From assembly GCA_035550215.1 (NCBI GenBank), contig DASZPM010000027.1, forward strand, positions 248,001 through 312,000: a stretch of DNA of 64,000 nucleotides, read 5' to 3'. The translations under genes were made by a program, and so were the position numbers. Of this stretch, positions 1 through 10,189 are shown piece by piece. This stretch comes from JABDFW01 sp035550215. Lineage in GTDB: Bacteria; Bacteroidota; Bacteroidia; Chitinophagales; Chitinophagaceae. Below the pieces are notes generated by a model. It had not been told where the DNA came from. It saw nothing but the letters and a program-made list of their open reading frames with translations, and did no database searches. Position 1 is the stretch's first letter, and each line of letters begins with the position of its first letter.

Positions 1-1
1 A

Positions 2-352
2 GAGGCGTTTATAAGGGAACAGGTAGAAAGCATATCAGGGGAGATGGATGCTATGCTTGCCGGCGGGGCGCCGGCTTACGAAGTTGAAGTAGCCTGCATG
101 GATATTTTAATTGCTTCTTTGCCGCCTTCGAAGTATGACTATGTGCTTGATATACTCGAAGAAGATTTTCCGGAAAAGCTGTCTGCATTTGAATCCTCAG
201 GCATCACGCTCTACGAGATATGCAACATCATTGCCGCCTGTGGTGAATTACTGGAAGGTTTTGATGAAGAAGACGAAGCTATACATGAAGCTGTACTGAC
301 AGTTGTTGCCAACTATTTCGCTCACCCTGAAACTGTCGGCCATGGCGTATAA
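2..352 (+). CDS. DUF1896-like protein, 5' end cut off by window
   Basis: The frame is open from base 2, so the first visible ATG (44) need not be the start and the gene probably begins left of the window. The visible part is acidic and helical. The segment around 'SLPPSKYDYVLDILEEDFPE' resembles the 'HFSKYD' region of DUF1896 proteins, which sit next to transfer and methylase genes in Bacteroides elements. No function is known for that family. The stop overlaps the start of the methylase/helicase gene (ATG at 342), suggesting translational coupling. The family assignment is from memory of the motif and is tentative. Confidence 0.5.
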   Translation, partial: EAFIREQVESISGEMDAMLAGGAPAYEVEVACMDILIASLPPSKYDYVLDILEEDFPEKLSAFESSGITLYEICNIIAACGELLEGFDEEDEAIHEAVLTVVANYFAHPETVGHGV

Positions 353-3300
353 TATCCAGCAGAAACTGGCCGATAATATTAAGGCGCTGCATATTGCGTT
401 GCAATGGAAGCCTGGTGATAACCTGGCACAGGAGCAGATAGCGGCATTGCAAAAATATGCCGGCTTTGGCGGCATAAAAGCCATATTATTTCCTAAAGGG
501 CCAATAGAAGAGTGGCAACAGCAAAATGCGTCAAAAGAAGATTTGTCATTGTACCATCCCATGATGGGCCTGTACGAATTATTACAAAATCATTTAAGTG
601 ATAAAGAATATAAACTTGCGCTCGATGCGGCGAAGAAAAGCGTGTTGACGGCTTTTTATACACCTGCGGTTGTGCCTAAAATTCTATTTGAAACATTAAA
701 ACAACATAATGCTTCGCCTTCTGCTTTATATGAACCGTCTGCCGGCGCCGGTGTGTTTATTGATGAAGCTTTGAAAGTATTTCCTGCATTAACTGTGACG
801 GCGGTTGAAAAAGACATTTTAACCGGTAAGGTATTAACTGCATTAAACAACCAGCATGAAAATATTACTACGCATATAAAAGGTTTTGAAGAAACGTGCG
901 ATGAAACCAAATTTGATATCATTGCCGGCAACATACCGTTTGGCAATTTTGCTGTTCACGACAAGTCGTTGCCGGATGCCGTTACAAACAAAATCCATAA
1001 TTACTTTTTTGCCAGAGGGCTGGATAAAATAAAAGAAGGTGGTTTACTGGCTTTTATCACGACAGACAGCTTCTTAAATAGCCCGTCGAATAAGGCTGCA
1101 CGCGAATACCTGTTCAATCGTGCCGATTTTGTTACGCTGGCCGTGATGCCGGATAATTTAATGAAAGATACCGGTAACACCGAAGCGCCGAGCCATTTAT
1201 TGATTGTGCAGAAAAATGATGACAAACAAAAACGCTCGGACGAAGAATCATTGCTGTTAAATGCACAGCTTGCCACCAATGAATTCGGCGAATACCACAT
1301 AAATGCTTATATCGCAGCGAATACCAACCTCTATGTTGGCAACATTCAAAAAGCAGGCACCAACCAATACGGGCGGGCTACGCAAAGCAATTGGCAGGAG
1401 GGTAACATTAATGGCATTGCAGAAAAACTATCAGGCATTTTGAGCGAAGGCTTTGGCAGGCGTTTTAATGTAAAAGCCTTTCAGCAAAAAGAAGATTTGA
1501 TAATACAACAATCTATTGCTGCTGGCCCCAAGCTTACCTTTTTACCACCGCCGGAAAACATCCCTGATAATACAACGGTTCAACTGGGCCTGTTCGATAC
1601 CCCTGCAGAAAATATCAACCGCGCGTTTGCTTATATCACCGGGCAGGATGCGCTTGTTATGCAAAAGAAAACGGCGCGCATCGTCGGCAAAGTAAGCACG
1701 AAAGAAAACCCTTTCCACGAAAGCATGGTGCTGGTCACCGCCAGGAAGAATGGAAAAGAAGGCAGGTTCATGTATAAGCTGTATTCCAATATTGCTGAAA
1801 TACAGGCGCCGGATTACTGGCTGTTTGCGCAGGAACTGCAGGTGAAGCTGGAGGAGACGGCGGCGCAGCTAAAGCAGTATAATTATACATACCAGTTCCA
1901 GGGTGAAAATAATATCAAAAACTATTTCGGTTTTGATAAGCCGCTGGCGGATTTTGTGACTAACGTGCCAACCTTCTATACAGCAGGCACATTAGTGGTG
2001 CACAATTGGCTGGCGGGTATTATTGAAGAGCCGGAAAAGGATTTTAACAAAGCGAGGTTTGTGCCTTTTGAAAAGGGGCAGAAAAATATCCCTTTTTACC
2101 AAAGTTATATTGCTTTGCGCGATAACTACCTGCAGCTATACAAAAGAGAGGAAGAAACACAGCTGGAGCATGCCGGCCTTCGTGAAAAGCTGAACGAGGC
2201 TTACGCGGATTTTATTCATGATTTTGGCCTACTGAACAAACCGGAGAACCGGAAACTCATTTTAAATGACGGCGCCTTTGGTTTTATGATGCTGTCTTCG
2301 CTCGAGCGCAAAGAAGGCGAGCAGTTTATTCCTGCAGATATCTTATCAAAGCCCGTGTTTAAAACGCAGGAACCGTTTACAACCGGTAACCCCGTTGAAG
2401 CACTGGCCGTCAGCCTTAACGAAAAGGGCAGGGTGGATGTATCATTTATTGCGGAAGCCTCCGGGCTTGCTTTTGATGAAGCTATTCTGGTATTAGACAA
2501 ACACATTTATGTGAACCCTCTCACCCGCGAATGGGAAACGGCAGATAAATATTTATCGGGCAACGTGGTGATTAAGTTGCGCCAGGCAGAAGACGCCGTT
2601 GTTGATGAACCGCTGGATGCGCAATTGCAAAAAAGCCTTGCTGCCATCAAAAGCATACAGCCGGAGAAAATACCGTTCGAGTTGCTGGACTTCAATTTTG
2701 GCGAGCGCTGGGTGCCCAATCAATACTACGAGCAATTTATATCGGCGTTTTTTGAACTCCCTGTGAACGTGCACTATTTTAATTCGATAGACACTTTCAA
2801 GGTAGAAGTAAAGGGCATGAACGCGAAAGTGTCGTCAGAATATGCGATTACGCCAAAGAGCGGGCGTTTAATGTACGGCTACACATTAATGGAGCATGCA
2901 CTCGAAAACACCTCCCCGTATTTCACTTACGAGGTGGAGGTAGAAAAAGGCAGGACGGCACGGCTGCCGGATAATGAAGCGATTCAACTCGCGCACCAGA
3001 AGATTGAAACCATCCGCGAACATTATGGCCAGTGGCTGGCGGAACTGCCGGCGGCAGACAAGCAATCCCTGGCTGACTTATACAACGATACGTATAACTG
3101 TTATGTGTTACGCCAATACGATGGCAGCCATCTTAATTTCCCGGGGCTGGACAAAAAATCGCTGGGCATTGATGATTTATACAGTTCCCAAAAGAACTCC
3201 GCCTGGCGTATCATACAGGACAGGGGCGCCTTAATTGACCACGAAGTGGGACTGGGCAAAACGCTTACCATGATCGTTGCCAGCCGTGAAATGAAAAGGC

Positions 3301-5822
3301 TTGGGCTAATACACAAACCGATGATCATTGCCCTTAAAAGCAATGTAACCCAAATCGCCGACACGTACCGCAAAGCTTATCCCAAGGCAAAAGTGCTGGC
3401 GCCGGGCAAAGATGATTTTACCCCGGCCAAAAGGCAAAGGATATACAACGAGATAAAAAATAATGATTGGGACTGTGTCATCTTAACGCATGACCAGTTT
3501 GGCAAAATACCGCAGTCGCCGGAGATACAAAAGGAAATATTCCAAACGGAACTGGAAAACCTGGAGCGCGACCTTCAAACCTTAAAGGCATTGGGGGGCA
3601 ATATTACCCGCTCTTTGCTCAAAGGGCTGGAGATACGTAAACAAAACCTCGAGGCGAGGCTGAAAGACGTCTCTTACCGGATTGAAAACAAAAAAGACGA
3701 TGACATCAGTTTCCGGGAGTTAGGCATTGACCACCTGTTCGTGGATGAGTGGCATAAGTTCAAGAACCTGATGTTTACGACACGCCACGACCGCGTGGCA
3801 GGGTTGGGCAATGTCGCCGGCAGCCAGCGTGCCCTGAATATGCTGTTTGCCATCCGTGAGCTGCAATCCAAATTTGATGCAGACCTGTGTATCACGGCGC
3901 TCAGCGGTACGACCATTTCCAACAGCCTGACAGAAATGTACCTCATCTTTAAATATCTCCGGCCAAAGGAAATGGAAAGGCAGCGGATCGAGAACTTCGA
4001 CGCCTGGGCGGCGGTGTATGCGCGCAAGACAACGGACTTTGAGTTTTCTGTCACCAATGAAATTATTGCCAAGGAACGTTTCCGGCATTTTATCAAGGTG
4101 CCCGAACTTGCCATGTTTTACAACGAGATCACGGATTATAAAACGGCGAAGCACATACAACTCGACAAACCGCAACTGGATGAAGTGCTGGTCAACATCA
4201 AGCCGACACCCGACCAAAGGATTTTTATTGAAAAGCTTATGCAGTTTGCCAGCACCGGCGACGGCGAGTTATTGGGCCGCGGCAAGTTGTCGCATGATGA
4301 ATTAAAAGGCAAGATGCTCATCGCCACGAATTATGCCAAGAAAATGGCAGTCGATATGCGGCTGGTGGATGAACGCAAATATGCCGATCATCCTGATAAT
4401 AAGGTAAGTGTTTGCGCGGGGAAACTGGCAGAGATATACACAGAAAGCACGCCACACCGCGGTACACAGATCGTCTTCTGTGATTTAGGCACGCCAAAAG
4501 CGGACAGTTTTAATGTGTATGATGCCCTGAAGGATAAGCTCGTGCGGGACTTTGAAATCCCTGCGCACGAAATCACCTTTATCCATGACTGGACAGACGC
4601 AAGAAAGCCGGAGCTGTTCCGCAAAATGAACAGCGGCGACATTAGGATTTTGATAGGCAGCACCGATAAAGCAGGCACGGGGTTGAATGTGCAGCAAAGA
4701 ATTGTGGCTATGCACCACCTGGACATTCCCTGGAAGCCTTCGGAATTGGAGCAGCGCAATGGCCGTGGTGCGAGGCAAGGCAATTTGGTGGCAAAACAGT
4801 TCTATAATAACACGGTCAAGAACTACATCTACGCGGTTGAACAGTCTTTGGACAACTACAAGTTCAATTTGCTGAAGAACAAGCAAACCTTTATCAGCCA
4901 GATGAAAAACAGTTCGCTGCATGTGCGCTCCATTGACGAAGGCGCGATGGATGAACAAAGCGGGATGAACTTTGCTGAGTATATCGCAGTCCTGTCCGGC
5001 GATACCTCGTTACTTGAAAAAGCCAAGCTGGATAAAAAAGTAGCGGTACTGGAAAGCCTGAAAGCGGCGCATTTCAAAGAAGTGTACCGGGCGAAATTTG
5101 AACTGGAATATTTACAACGGCATAAAGAAACAACAGAAAACCTTATTGAAAAACTGGCTATCGACCAGGCAGCCTATAAAGCCGTTTTAAAGACAGATGT
5201 TAACGGGGCAAAGCTTAATCCCATTCAACTGGATGGTGCCGGCACTGCCGATGCGGAGGCCATTGGCAGGCAAATTATCGCATTATACTTACGCTGGAAG
5301 CCGCTATCAGACAATAATCAAAAAATAGGCACATTATATGGTTTTGATTTACACGTAAAACAAACCAGTGAAACATCTTTTCTGGACGGCAGCGTGCAGA
5401 CGAGAACGGAAAACAGCCTGTATGCCGAAAGTCTTCAAACCGGTATCAAGTACACGTACAACCACGGCCACCCGAATATAGACAACCCAAAGCTGGCAGC
5501 ACGTTACTTCCTCGAAGCGATCGACCGGGTGGATGACCTTAAGAAAAAATACGAAAAGGAATTACAGGACATCAACCGCAACCTGCCCATGATGGAGGCA
5601 CTCGTGAATAAACCATTTGAGAAGGAAAATGAACTGGCTGCGCTCAGGAAAGAGGTCTCCGCCCTGGAAAGGGAGATCACGGTTAATATACAAAAGAAAC
5701 AAACACTTATGGAGAACCCTGCCGAAGTACAATCTAATGGCTTATCCCCACCTGCGGAAGCGAAAGTGGTGTTGCTCGAAAAGAAACAAACAGAAAATGT
5801 AAAGTATGGCAAGCGTATATAA
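342..5822 (+). CDS. Giant N6-DNA methylase / SNF2-like helicase
   Basis: This 1,826-residue protein joins an N-terminal adenine-methyltransferase domain to a superfamily 2 helicase. The AdoMet-binding motif 'YEPSAGAGVF' is at about residue 130, and 'GNIPFG', a variant of the catalytic NPPY/F motif, is at about 196. The helicase half has Walker A 'HEVGLGKT' near 967, a DExH-type 'VDEWHKF' near 1134 and motif VI 'QRNGRGARQGN' near 1471. The C-terminus is rich in Lys and Glu and probably coiled-coil. The frame is open from TTG 303, but ATG 342 gives a start typical of the family and overlaps the upstream stop. Such proteins are common in Bacteroidota conjugative elements and resemble phage DarB-type anti-restriction proteins. 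A role in protecting incoming DNA is inference. Confidence 0.85.
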   Translation: MAYNIQQKLADNIKALHIALQWKPGDNLAQEQIAALQKYAGFGGIKAILFPKGPIEEWQQQNASKEDLSLYHPMMGLYELLQNHLSDKEYKLALDAAKKSVLTAFYTPAVVPKILFETLKQHNASPSALYEPSAGAGVFIDEALKVFPALTVTAVEKDILTGKVLTALNNQHENITTHIKGFEETCDETKFDIIAGNIPFGNFAVHDKSLPDAVTNKIHNYFFARGLDKIKEGGLLAFITTDSFLNSPSNKAAREYLFNRADFVTLAVMPDNLMKDTGNTEAPSHLLIVQKNDDKQKRSDEESLLLNAQLATNEFGEYHINAYIAANTNLYVGNIQKAGTNQYGRATQSNWQEGNINGIAEKLSGILSEGFGRRFNVKAFQQKEDLIIQQSIAAGPKLTFLPPPENIPDNTTVQLGLFDTPAENINRAFAYITGQDALVMQKKTARIVGKVSTKENPFHESMVLVTARKNGKEGRFMYKLYSNIAEIQAPDYWLFAQELQVKLEETAAQLKQYNYTYQFQGENNIKNYFGFDKPLADFVTNVPTFYTAGTLVVHNWLAGIIEEPEKDFNKARFVPFEKGQKNIPFYQSYIALRDNYLQLYKREEETQLEHAGLREKLNEAYADFIHDFGLLNKPENRKLILNDGAFGFMMLSSLERKEGEQFIPADILSKPVFKTQEPFTTGNPVEALAVSLNEKGRVDVSFIAEASGLAFDEAILVLDKHIYVNPLTREWETADKYLSGNVVIKLRQAEDAVVDEPLDAQLQKSLAAIKSIQPEKIPFELLDFNFGERWVPNQYYEQFISAFFELPVNVHYFNSIDTFKVEVKGMNAKVSSEYAITPKSGRLMYGYTLMEHALENTSPYFTYEVEVEKGRTARLPDNEAIQLAHQKIETIREHYGQWLAELPAADKQSLADLYNDTYNCYVLRQYDGSHLNFPGLDKKSLGIDDLYSSQKNSAWRIIQDRGALIDHEVGLGKTLTMIVASREMKRLGLIHKPMIIALKSNVTQIADTYRKAYPKAKVLAPGKDDFTPAKRQRIYNEIKNNDWDCVILTHDQFGKIPQSPEIQKEIFQTELENLERDLQTLKALGGNITRSLLKGLEIRKQNLEARLKDVSYRIENKKDDDISFRELGIDHLFVDEWHKFKNLMFTTRHDRVAGLGNVAGSQRALNMLFAIRELQSKFDADLCITALSGTTISNSLTEMYLIFKYLRPKEMERQRIENFDAWAAVYARKTTDFEFSVTNEIIAKERFRHFIKVPELAMFYNEITDYKTAKHIQLDKPQLDEVLVNIKPTPDQRIFIEKLMQFASTGDGELLGRGKLSHDELKGKMLIATNYAKKMAVDMRLVDERKYADHPDNKVSVCAGKLAEIYTESTPHRGTQIVFCDLGTPKADSFNVYDALKDKLVRDFEIPAHEITFIHDWTDARKPELFRKMNSGDIRILIGSTDKAGTGLNVQQRIVAMHHLDIPWKPSELEQRNGRGARQGNLVAKQFYNNTVKNYIYAVEQSLDNYKFNLLKNKQTFISQMKNSSLHVRSIDEGAMDEQSGMNFAEYIAVLSGDTSLLEKAKLDKKVAVLESLKAAHFKEVYRAKFELEYLQRHKETTENLIEKLAIDQAAYKAVLKTDVNGAKLNPIQLDGAGTADAEAIGRQIIALYLRWKPLSDNNQKIGTLYGFDLHVKQTSETSFLDGSVQTRTENSLYAESLQTGIKYTYNHGHPNIDNPKLAARYFLEAIDRVDDLKKKYEKELQDINRNLPMMEALVNKPFEKENELAALRKEVSALEREITVNIQKKQTLMENPAEVQSNGLSPPAEAKVVLLEKKQTENVKYGKRI

Positions 5823-6111
5823 AATTAATAAGGGCATCAATAAGCCTGTAGAGTTCAAAGGTTTAAAAGCACAGTACATCTGGTACCTGGGCGGTGGCTT
5901 GCTGGTGCTGCTTATTGTGTATGCGACCATGTATTTGCTAAAGGTAAATACATATGTGTGTTTGCTCATCATTGTCGGGCTGGCAACAGCCTTGTTTATG
6001 TATGTATACAAATTAAGCAATAAGTACGGCGAACACGGTATCATGAAAAAAGCGGCTTCGCGTGGTGTCCCGGCCGTCATCAAAGTGCGTTCAAGAAAAA
6101 TATTCATGTAA
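5806..6111 (+). CDS. traF: Conjugal transfer protein TraF (DUF4133)
   Basis: This 101-residue membrane protein matches the DUF4133 pattern: an N-terminal 'YKINKGINKPVEFKGLKAQY' box, two hydrophobic segments (about 25-47 and 50-67), then 'LSNKYGEHGIMKKAA' and a basic tail. In CTnDOT-like elements TraF belongs to the inner-membrane part of the mating-pair apparatus, comparable in size to VirB3. It overlaps the methylase/helicase end by 17 bases, and its stop overlaps the traG start. The usual upstream neighbour traE (DUF4134) is not present here. Confidence 0.88.
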   Translation: MASVYKINKGINKPVEFKGLKAQYIWYLGGGLLVLLIVYATMYLLKVNTYVCLLIIVGLATALFMYVYKLSNKYGEHGIMKKAASRGVPAVIKVRSRKIFM

Positions 6112-8543
6112 TGGAAAGGACGGTGGAAGATATATTGAAAGGTCTGAAGGTGGAACAGGATTGTATTTTATCGCCGTCCGGCGATGTCACGCTGGCATAT
6201 ACGGTGGCGGTACGCGAGCAATTTACGTCCAGCGATGCGGATTTGGAAGCTTTGCACCAGGCGTTTATCAAAGCCATCAAAGTATTGCCGCAAAATACGG
6301 TGTACCACCAGCAGGATTTTTTTGTAGAAAGTACATACGCTGGTGATTATAGCCTGCCTTTATCTTTTCTATCACACAGCAGCGAGCGGTTTTTCAATGA
6401 ACGGCCCTGTTTACTGCATAGCTGCAATATTTACATCACATTAAAAGCTTCCGCTAAGAAAATCATTACGGCTTCCTCCGCTTTGCTGCGCAGGCATATC
6501 GTGCCTGATGCCGTGTTAAACGAAACGGTTTTAAATGAATTTTTTAATGGTTGCGGCCAATGGCAAAGGATTTTAAACGACACCGGCCTGCTAACTATTA
6601 AAAGGCTGGCAGGCAAAAATATTGTTAGCAGTAAAAGGCATGCAGGCGTTATAGAACAGTATTGCATGTTATCAAACAATGGTGTATTAAAAGATATTCA
6701 ATTGAGGGATGGTTTGAAAGTAGGGGACAACTATTGCGCGTTGTATACGCTGGCAGATTTGAGCGACCTGCCATCGTTTTGCGGCCCGCGTATCAATTAT
6801 GATAAATACTCCACCGATAAAACGAAGTTCTCCGTTGGCTTTGCCTCAGTGCTGGGCTTGCTGTTGCCATGCAATCATTTATACAACCAGTATATTTTTA
6901 TAGAGAATGCGCAGAAAACCATTAAGCAGCTTGAATCGAAAAAACTGCGCCTGCAATCCTTGTCTGTGTACAGCCGCGAAAATGCCATCGCGCGAGACGC
7001 AACTAATGAGTTTTTAAACGAAGCAATAGGCGAACAAAGATTACCTGTAAAGGCACATTTTAATATCCTGGCCTTCAGCAATGATGCTGCCCGCATGAAG
7101 GACATTGCGCAAATGGTGGCAGCTTCGATGGCGCAGATGGATGCGACACCAAAGCTGGAAACCAGCGGCGCTGCTGCTATCTGGTATGCCGGTATCCCCG
7201 GTATGGCCGGGCAGTTTCCCATGAACGACACGTTTGACACTTTCCTGGAACAGGCAGTATGTTTTTTAAATACGGAAACAAACTACCGCAATAGTACGAG
7301 CGATTTTTCCATTCGTTTAGGCGACCGTTTAACGGGTATGCCCGTGGCGGTGGATATTTCGGATGAGCCCATGTCCCGTGGTATCATTACCAACCGTAAT
7401 AAATTTATCCTTGGGCCGTCCGGCTCAGGCAAGTCTTTTTTTACCAACCATATGGTACGCTCGTATTATGAGCAGGGAACGCATGTGGTGCTTGTAGATG
7501 TGGGGCATTCTTATAAAGGCTTGTGTGATATGGTCGGGGGCTATTATTTCACCTATTCCGAAAAAGAGCCGATACGGTTTAATCCTTTTCATATTGAAGA
7601 AAACAACACACTTGATACTGAAAAGAAAGAAAGCATCAAAACCTTGTTATTAGCTCTATGGAAAAAAGATGATGAAGTTTTTACCCGCAGTGAGTATGTG
7701 GCTTTGTCGAATGCCCTGCAATTGTTTTATGATAAACCGGTTGCATTTCGCTGTTTCGATTCTTTCTACGAGTTTTTACAAAATGATTTTGTGGCAAAAC
7801 TACAAAGCGACAAGGTAAAAGATAAAGATTTTGATGTGGCAAATTTCCTGTATGTATTGCGCCCATATTATAAAGGAGGCGAATTTGATTATTTATTAAA
7901 CGCCTCTGAAAACCTGGATTTATTACAACAGCGCTTTATCGTATTTGAACTGGACAATATAAAAGACCATCCCATATTATTTCCAGTTGTAACCATTATT
8001 ATCATGGAGGTGTTTATTTCCAAAATGCGGAAACTGAAAGGCATCCGCAAGATGATATTGATTGAAGAGGCCTGGAAAGCCATCGCCAAGGAAGGCATGG
8101 CAGAGTATATCAAATACCTGTTTAAAACGGTGCGCAAATTCTTTGGCGAAGCAGTGGTGGTAACACAGGAAGTAGAGGACATTATTTCATCGCCCATTGT
8201 CAAGCAGGCGATCATCAACAATAGTGATTGCAAGATATTGCTTGACCAGTCAAAGTACCAGAACAAATTTGAACAGATACAGGAATTGCTGGGGCTGACC
8301 GAAAAAGAAAAGACGCTCGTACTATCCATTAACAAAGCCAACGATCCGCTCCGCAAGTATAAAGAGGTGTTCATTTCTTTAGGCGGTGTTTTATCAAAAG
8401 TCTACCGTACAGAAGTATCTCCGGAAGAGTATTTGGCTTATACGACCGAAGAAAAAGAAAAAATGAAAGTACAGGAATACGCCCTGAAGTACGGCGGTAT
8501 TGAAAAAGGCATCAAAGTATTGGCAAGTGAACTTAAAAAATAA
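6111..8543 (+). CDS. traG: Conjugation ATPase TraG (VirB4-like)
   Basis: This 810-residue ATPase is expected to power assembly of the type IV secretion apparatus at the inner membrane. Walker A 'GPSGSGKS' is at residues 435-442, followed by 'VLVDVGHSYKGL'. The Walker B-like 'MILIEEAWKA' is near 648-657, and 'VVVTQEVEDI' with 'NNSDCKILLDQ' follows, as in the VirB4/TraG family. The length is normal for Bacteroidota TraG. The start overlaps the traF stop (TAATG), so the two are probably coupled in one operon. Confidence 0.93.
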   Translation: MERTVEDILKGLKVEQDCILSPSGDVTLAYTVAVREQFTSSDADLEALHQAFIKAIKVLPQNTVYHQQDFFVESTYAGDYSLPLSFLSHSSERFFNERPCLLHSCNIYITLKASAKKIITASSALLRRHIVPDAVLNETVLNEFFNGCGQWQRILNDTGLLTIKRLAGKNIVSSKRHAGVIEQYCMLSNNGVLKDIQLRDGLKVGDNYCALYTLADLSDLPSFCGPRINYDKYSTDKTKFSVGFASVLGLLLPCNHLYNQYIFIENAQKTIKQLESKKLRLQSLSVYSRENAIARDATNEFLNEAIGEQRLPVKAHFNILAFSNDAARMKDIAQMVAASMAQMDATPKLETSGAAAIWYAGIPGMAGQFPMNDTFDTFLEQAVCFLNTETNYRNSTSDFSIRLGDRLTGMPVAVDISDEPMSRGIITNRNKFILGPSGSGKSFFTNHMVRSYYEQGTHVVLVDVGHSYKGLCDMVGGYYFTYSEKEPIRFNPFHIEENNTLDTEKKESIKTLLLALWKKDDEVFTRSEYVALSNALQLFYDKPVAFRCFDSFYEFLQNDFVAKLQSDKVKDKDFDVANFLYVLRPYYKGGEFDYLLNASENLDLLQQRFIVFELDNIKDHPILFPVVTIIIMEVFISKMRKLKGIRKMILIEEAWKAIAKEGMAEYIKYLFKTVRKFFGEAVVVTQEVEDIISSPIVKQAIINNSDCKILLDQSKYQNKFEQIQELLGLTEKEKTLVLSINKANDPLRKYKEVFISLGGVLSKVYRTEVSPEEYLAYTTEEKEKMKVQEYALKYGGIEKGIKVLASELKK

Positions 8544-8547
8544 ACGT

Positions 8548-8880
8548 ATGAAAAACATCCTCATCTTTTTATTGCTGCTGGCCGGCTGCTCACAAACGGA
8601 TTCGATTACCGGCGTATACGTGAAACATGTGCAAAGCGAATACACTATTGGTGAAGACAGCCTTTTTATAAGCACGCAGGGCACCGGGTTGGTGTTAGGC
8701 CGGCATACAACCTACCAAAGAACCGTTAACGGCAGGGCCGCTGCTCAAAAATTAAAAAGACAGGTAGCCTTTTTTGAAAAATCAAATGATGGCTGGCTTG
8801 ATGTAAAAACAGGTGTATCGTTAAATTTCAAAGATGACAAGGCATTCCTGGGCAGTGCGGAATATCAAAAAGTAAAGTAG
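8548..8880 (+). CDS. Small lipoprotein between traG and traI
   Basis: This 110-residue protein begins 'MKNILIFLLLLAGCSQ', a clear lipobox with Cys15 or so as the acylated residue. An open frame exists from 8500, but that would bury the signal inside traG, so ATG 8548 is chosen. The mature part is mostly beta-like and polar ('SITGVYVKHVQSEYTIGEDS'). It occupies the place where traH-like genes can occur in related operons, one base before the next gene. Its function is not known. Membership of the transfer operon is inferred from spacing. Confidence 0.75.
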   Translation: MKNILIFLLLLAGCSQTDSITGVYVKHVQSEYTIGEDSLFISTQGTGLVLGRHTTYQRTVNGRAAAQKLKRQVAFFEKSNDGWLDVKTGVSLNFKDDKAFLGSAEYQKVK

Positions 8881-8881
8881 T

Positions 8882-9550
8882 ATGAAAAGGACAGTGATTG
8901 TTTTTGTGATTTGTGTTGGTTTGCTGCCCTGCCAGTCAGGTGCGCAAATACCTGCGGTAGCAGTGTTGAAAATACTTGCAAAAAAAGTGCTGGTGGCTAT
9001 TGACCTCGAAGTACAAAGATTACAAACACAGACGGTAGGACTGCAAAACGTGCAGAAGGTGATTGAAAACACCATGTCATCCTTAAAGTTGACGGACATA
9101 GCGAACTGGGTGCAAAAGCAAAAAGACCTGTATGCTAATTACTACCAGGAGCTCTGGAAGATAAAATCTGTTATTGCGTACTATGAACGTGTAAAGCAAA
9201 TCATCACCGAACAGGTTGATTTGGTTAATGCCTATAAACAAGGTTTCGCTTTGCTAAAGCAAGACAAGCATTTTACGGCGGACGAACTGAATTATATGTT
9301 TAATGTCTATAGTGGTATTTTAGACCAGAGTGTCAGGAACCTTGACCAAATTTATTTGGTGATCAACGCCTTTACTACGCAAATGAGCGATGCTGAACGG
9401 CTAAAGATCATTGATGCAGCAGCAAACCGCATAGACCAGAATTATTCGGATGTCAAAGAGTTTACAAATCAGAATATCCGGCTTAGCCTGCAAAGATCGA
9501 AAGATGAAACTGATTTAAATACAGTAAAACAATTATACGGTTTGCCATGA
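8882..9550 (+). CDS. traI: Conjugal transfer protein TraI (Bacteroidota type)
   Basis: This 222-residue protein has a signal peptide ending near 'CQSGAQ'. The all-helical body has a hallmark 'KQDKHFTADELNYM...VYSGILDQS' region and 'TQMSDAERLKIIDAA'. It matches the protein called TraI in Bacteroidota transfer operons; this is not the F-plasmid relaxase TraI. The location is probably periplasmic, as part of the transfer apparatus. It overlaps the next gene by four bases (ATGA) and is the first of three related tandem genes. Confidence 0.8.
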   Translation: MKRTVIVFVICVGLLPCQSGAQIPAVAVLKILAKKVLVAIDLEVQRLQTQTVGLQNVQKVIENTMSSLKLTDIANWVQKQKDLYANYYQELWKIKSVIAYYERVKQIITEQVDLVNAYKQGFALLKQDKHFTADELNYMFNVYSGILDQSVRNLDQIYLVINAFTTQMSDAERLKIIDAAANRIDQNYSDVKEFTNQNIRLSLQRSKDETDLNTVKQLYGLP

Positions 9551-10185
9551 AAAAATTATTATTTGTGTTATTTGTATTTACGGGTTTGTACGCTCATTCC
9601 CAAACATGGAACGAATGGTTTGCGCAAAAGAAAACCAAAAAGAAGTACCTATTGCAGCAGATTGCCGCATTGCAAACCTATATCGGTTATGCAGAGAAGG
9701 GTTACAAAATAGCCAGCGAAGGCCTGCATACGATTGAAGATATAAAGCATGGCGAGCTTGGACTGCACAGCACGTACTTTAATTCATTAAAAACGGTTAA
9801 CCCGAACATAAAAAACGCGGCTGAAGTAGCAGCAACGATTGCTGTAGCTGCTGAAACGGTTCAATACTTTAAACATGCCCTACAGCAATTTAAAAGCACA
9901 GGGCAGTTCAATGGCGATGAATTGTTGTATATATCCGGAGTGTATAGTAAGCTGGTAAACGGGATCGCTAAAAACCTGGATGCGCTCTTGGCTGTAACGG
10001 CAGATGCGAAGCTGCAGATGACAGACGATGAGCGCATCCGGTGTATAAATTCAATATATGCTGAAGCACAGGGCCAGCAGGCGTTTGCACAAAGCTTTGT
10101 GAACGGTGGTTTTACAATGGTTGTGCAACGGCAGGCTGAAACCATTGATAACAATATAATAAAAGGTTTTTACAATTCAAAATAG
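9547..10185 (+). CDS. TraI-like paralogue in the transfer operon
   Basis: This 212-residue protein has a signal peptide ('LLFVLFVFTGLYAHSQ') and a helical body. It shares the pattern 'GDELLYISGVYSKLV...LQMTDDERIRCINSIY' with the genes on both sides. The N-terminal 'TWNEWFAQKKTKKKYLLQQIAAL' segment (residues 20-42) is typical of a conserved but unnamed family in these operons. The exact role is unknown. Overlap with traI indicates co-translation. Confidence 0.75.
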   Translation: MKKLLFVLFVFTGLYAHSQTWNEWFAQKKTKKKYLLQQIAALQTYIGYAEKGYKIASEGLHTIEDIKHGELGLHSTYFNSLKTVNPNIKNAAEVAATIAVAAETVQYFKHALQQFKSTGQFNGDELLYISGVYSKLVNGIAKNLDALLAVTADAKLQMTDDERIRCINSIYAEAQGQQAFAQSFVNGGFTMVVQRQAETIDNNIIKGFYNSK

Positions 10186-10189
10186 TTTT

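Noticed and set aside
3674..4217. Two overlapping minus-strand frames of 146 and 165 codons
   Set aside because: They are antisense shadows of the helicase domain of the giant methylase/helicase, whose motifs are intact in the plus frame.
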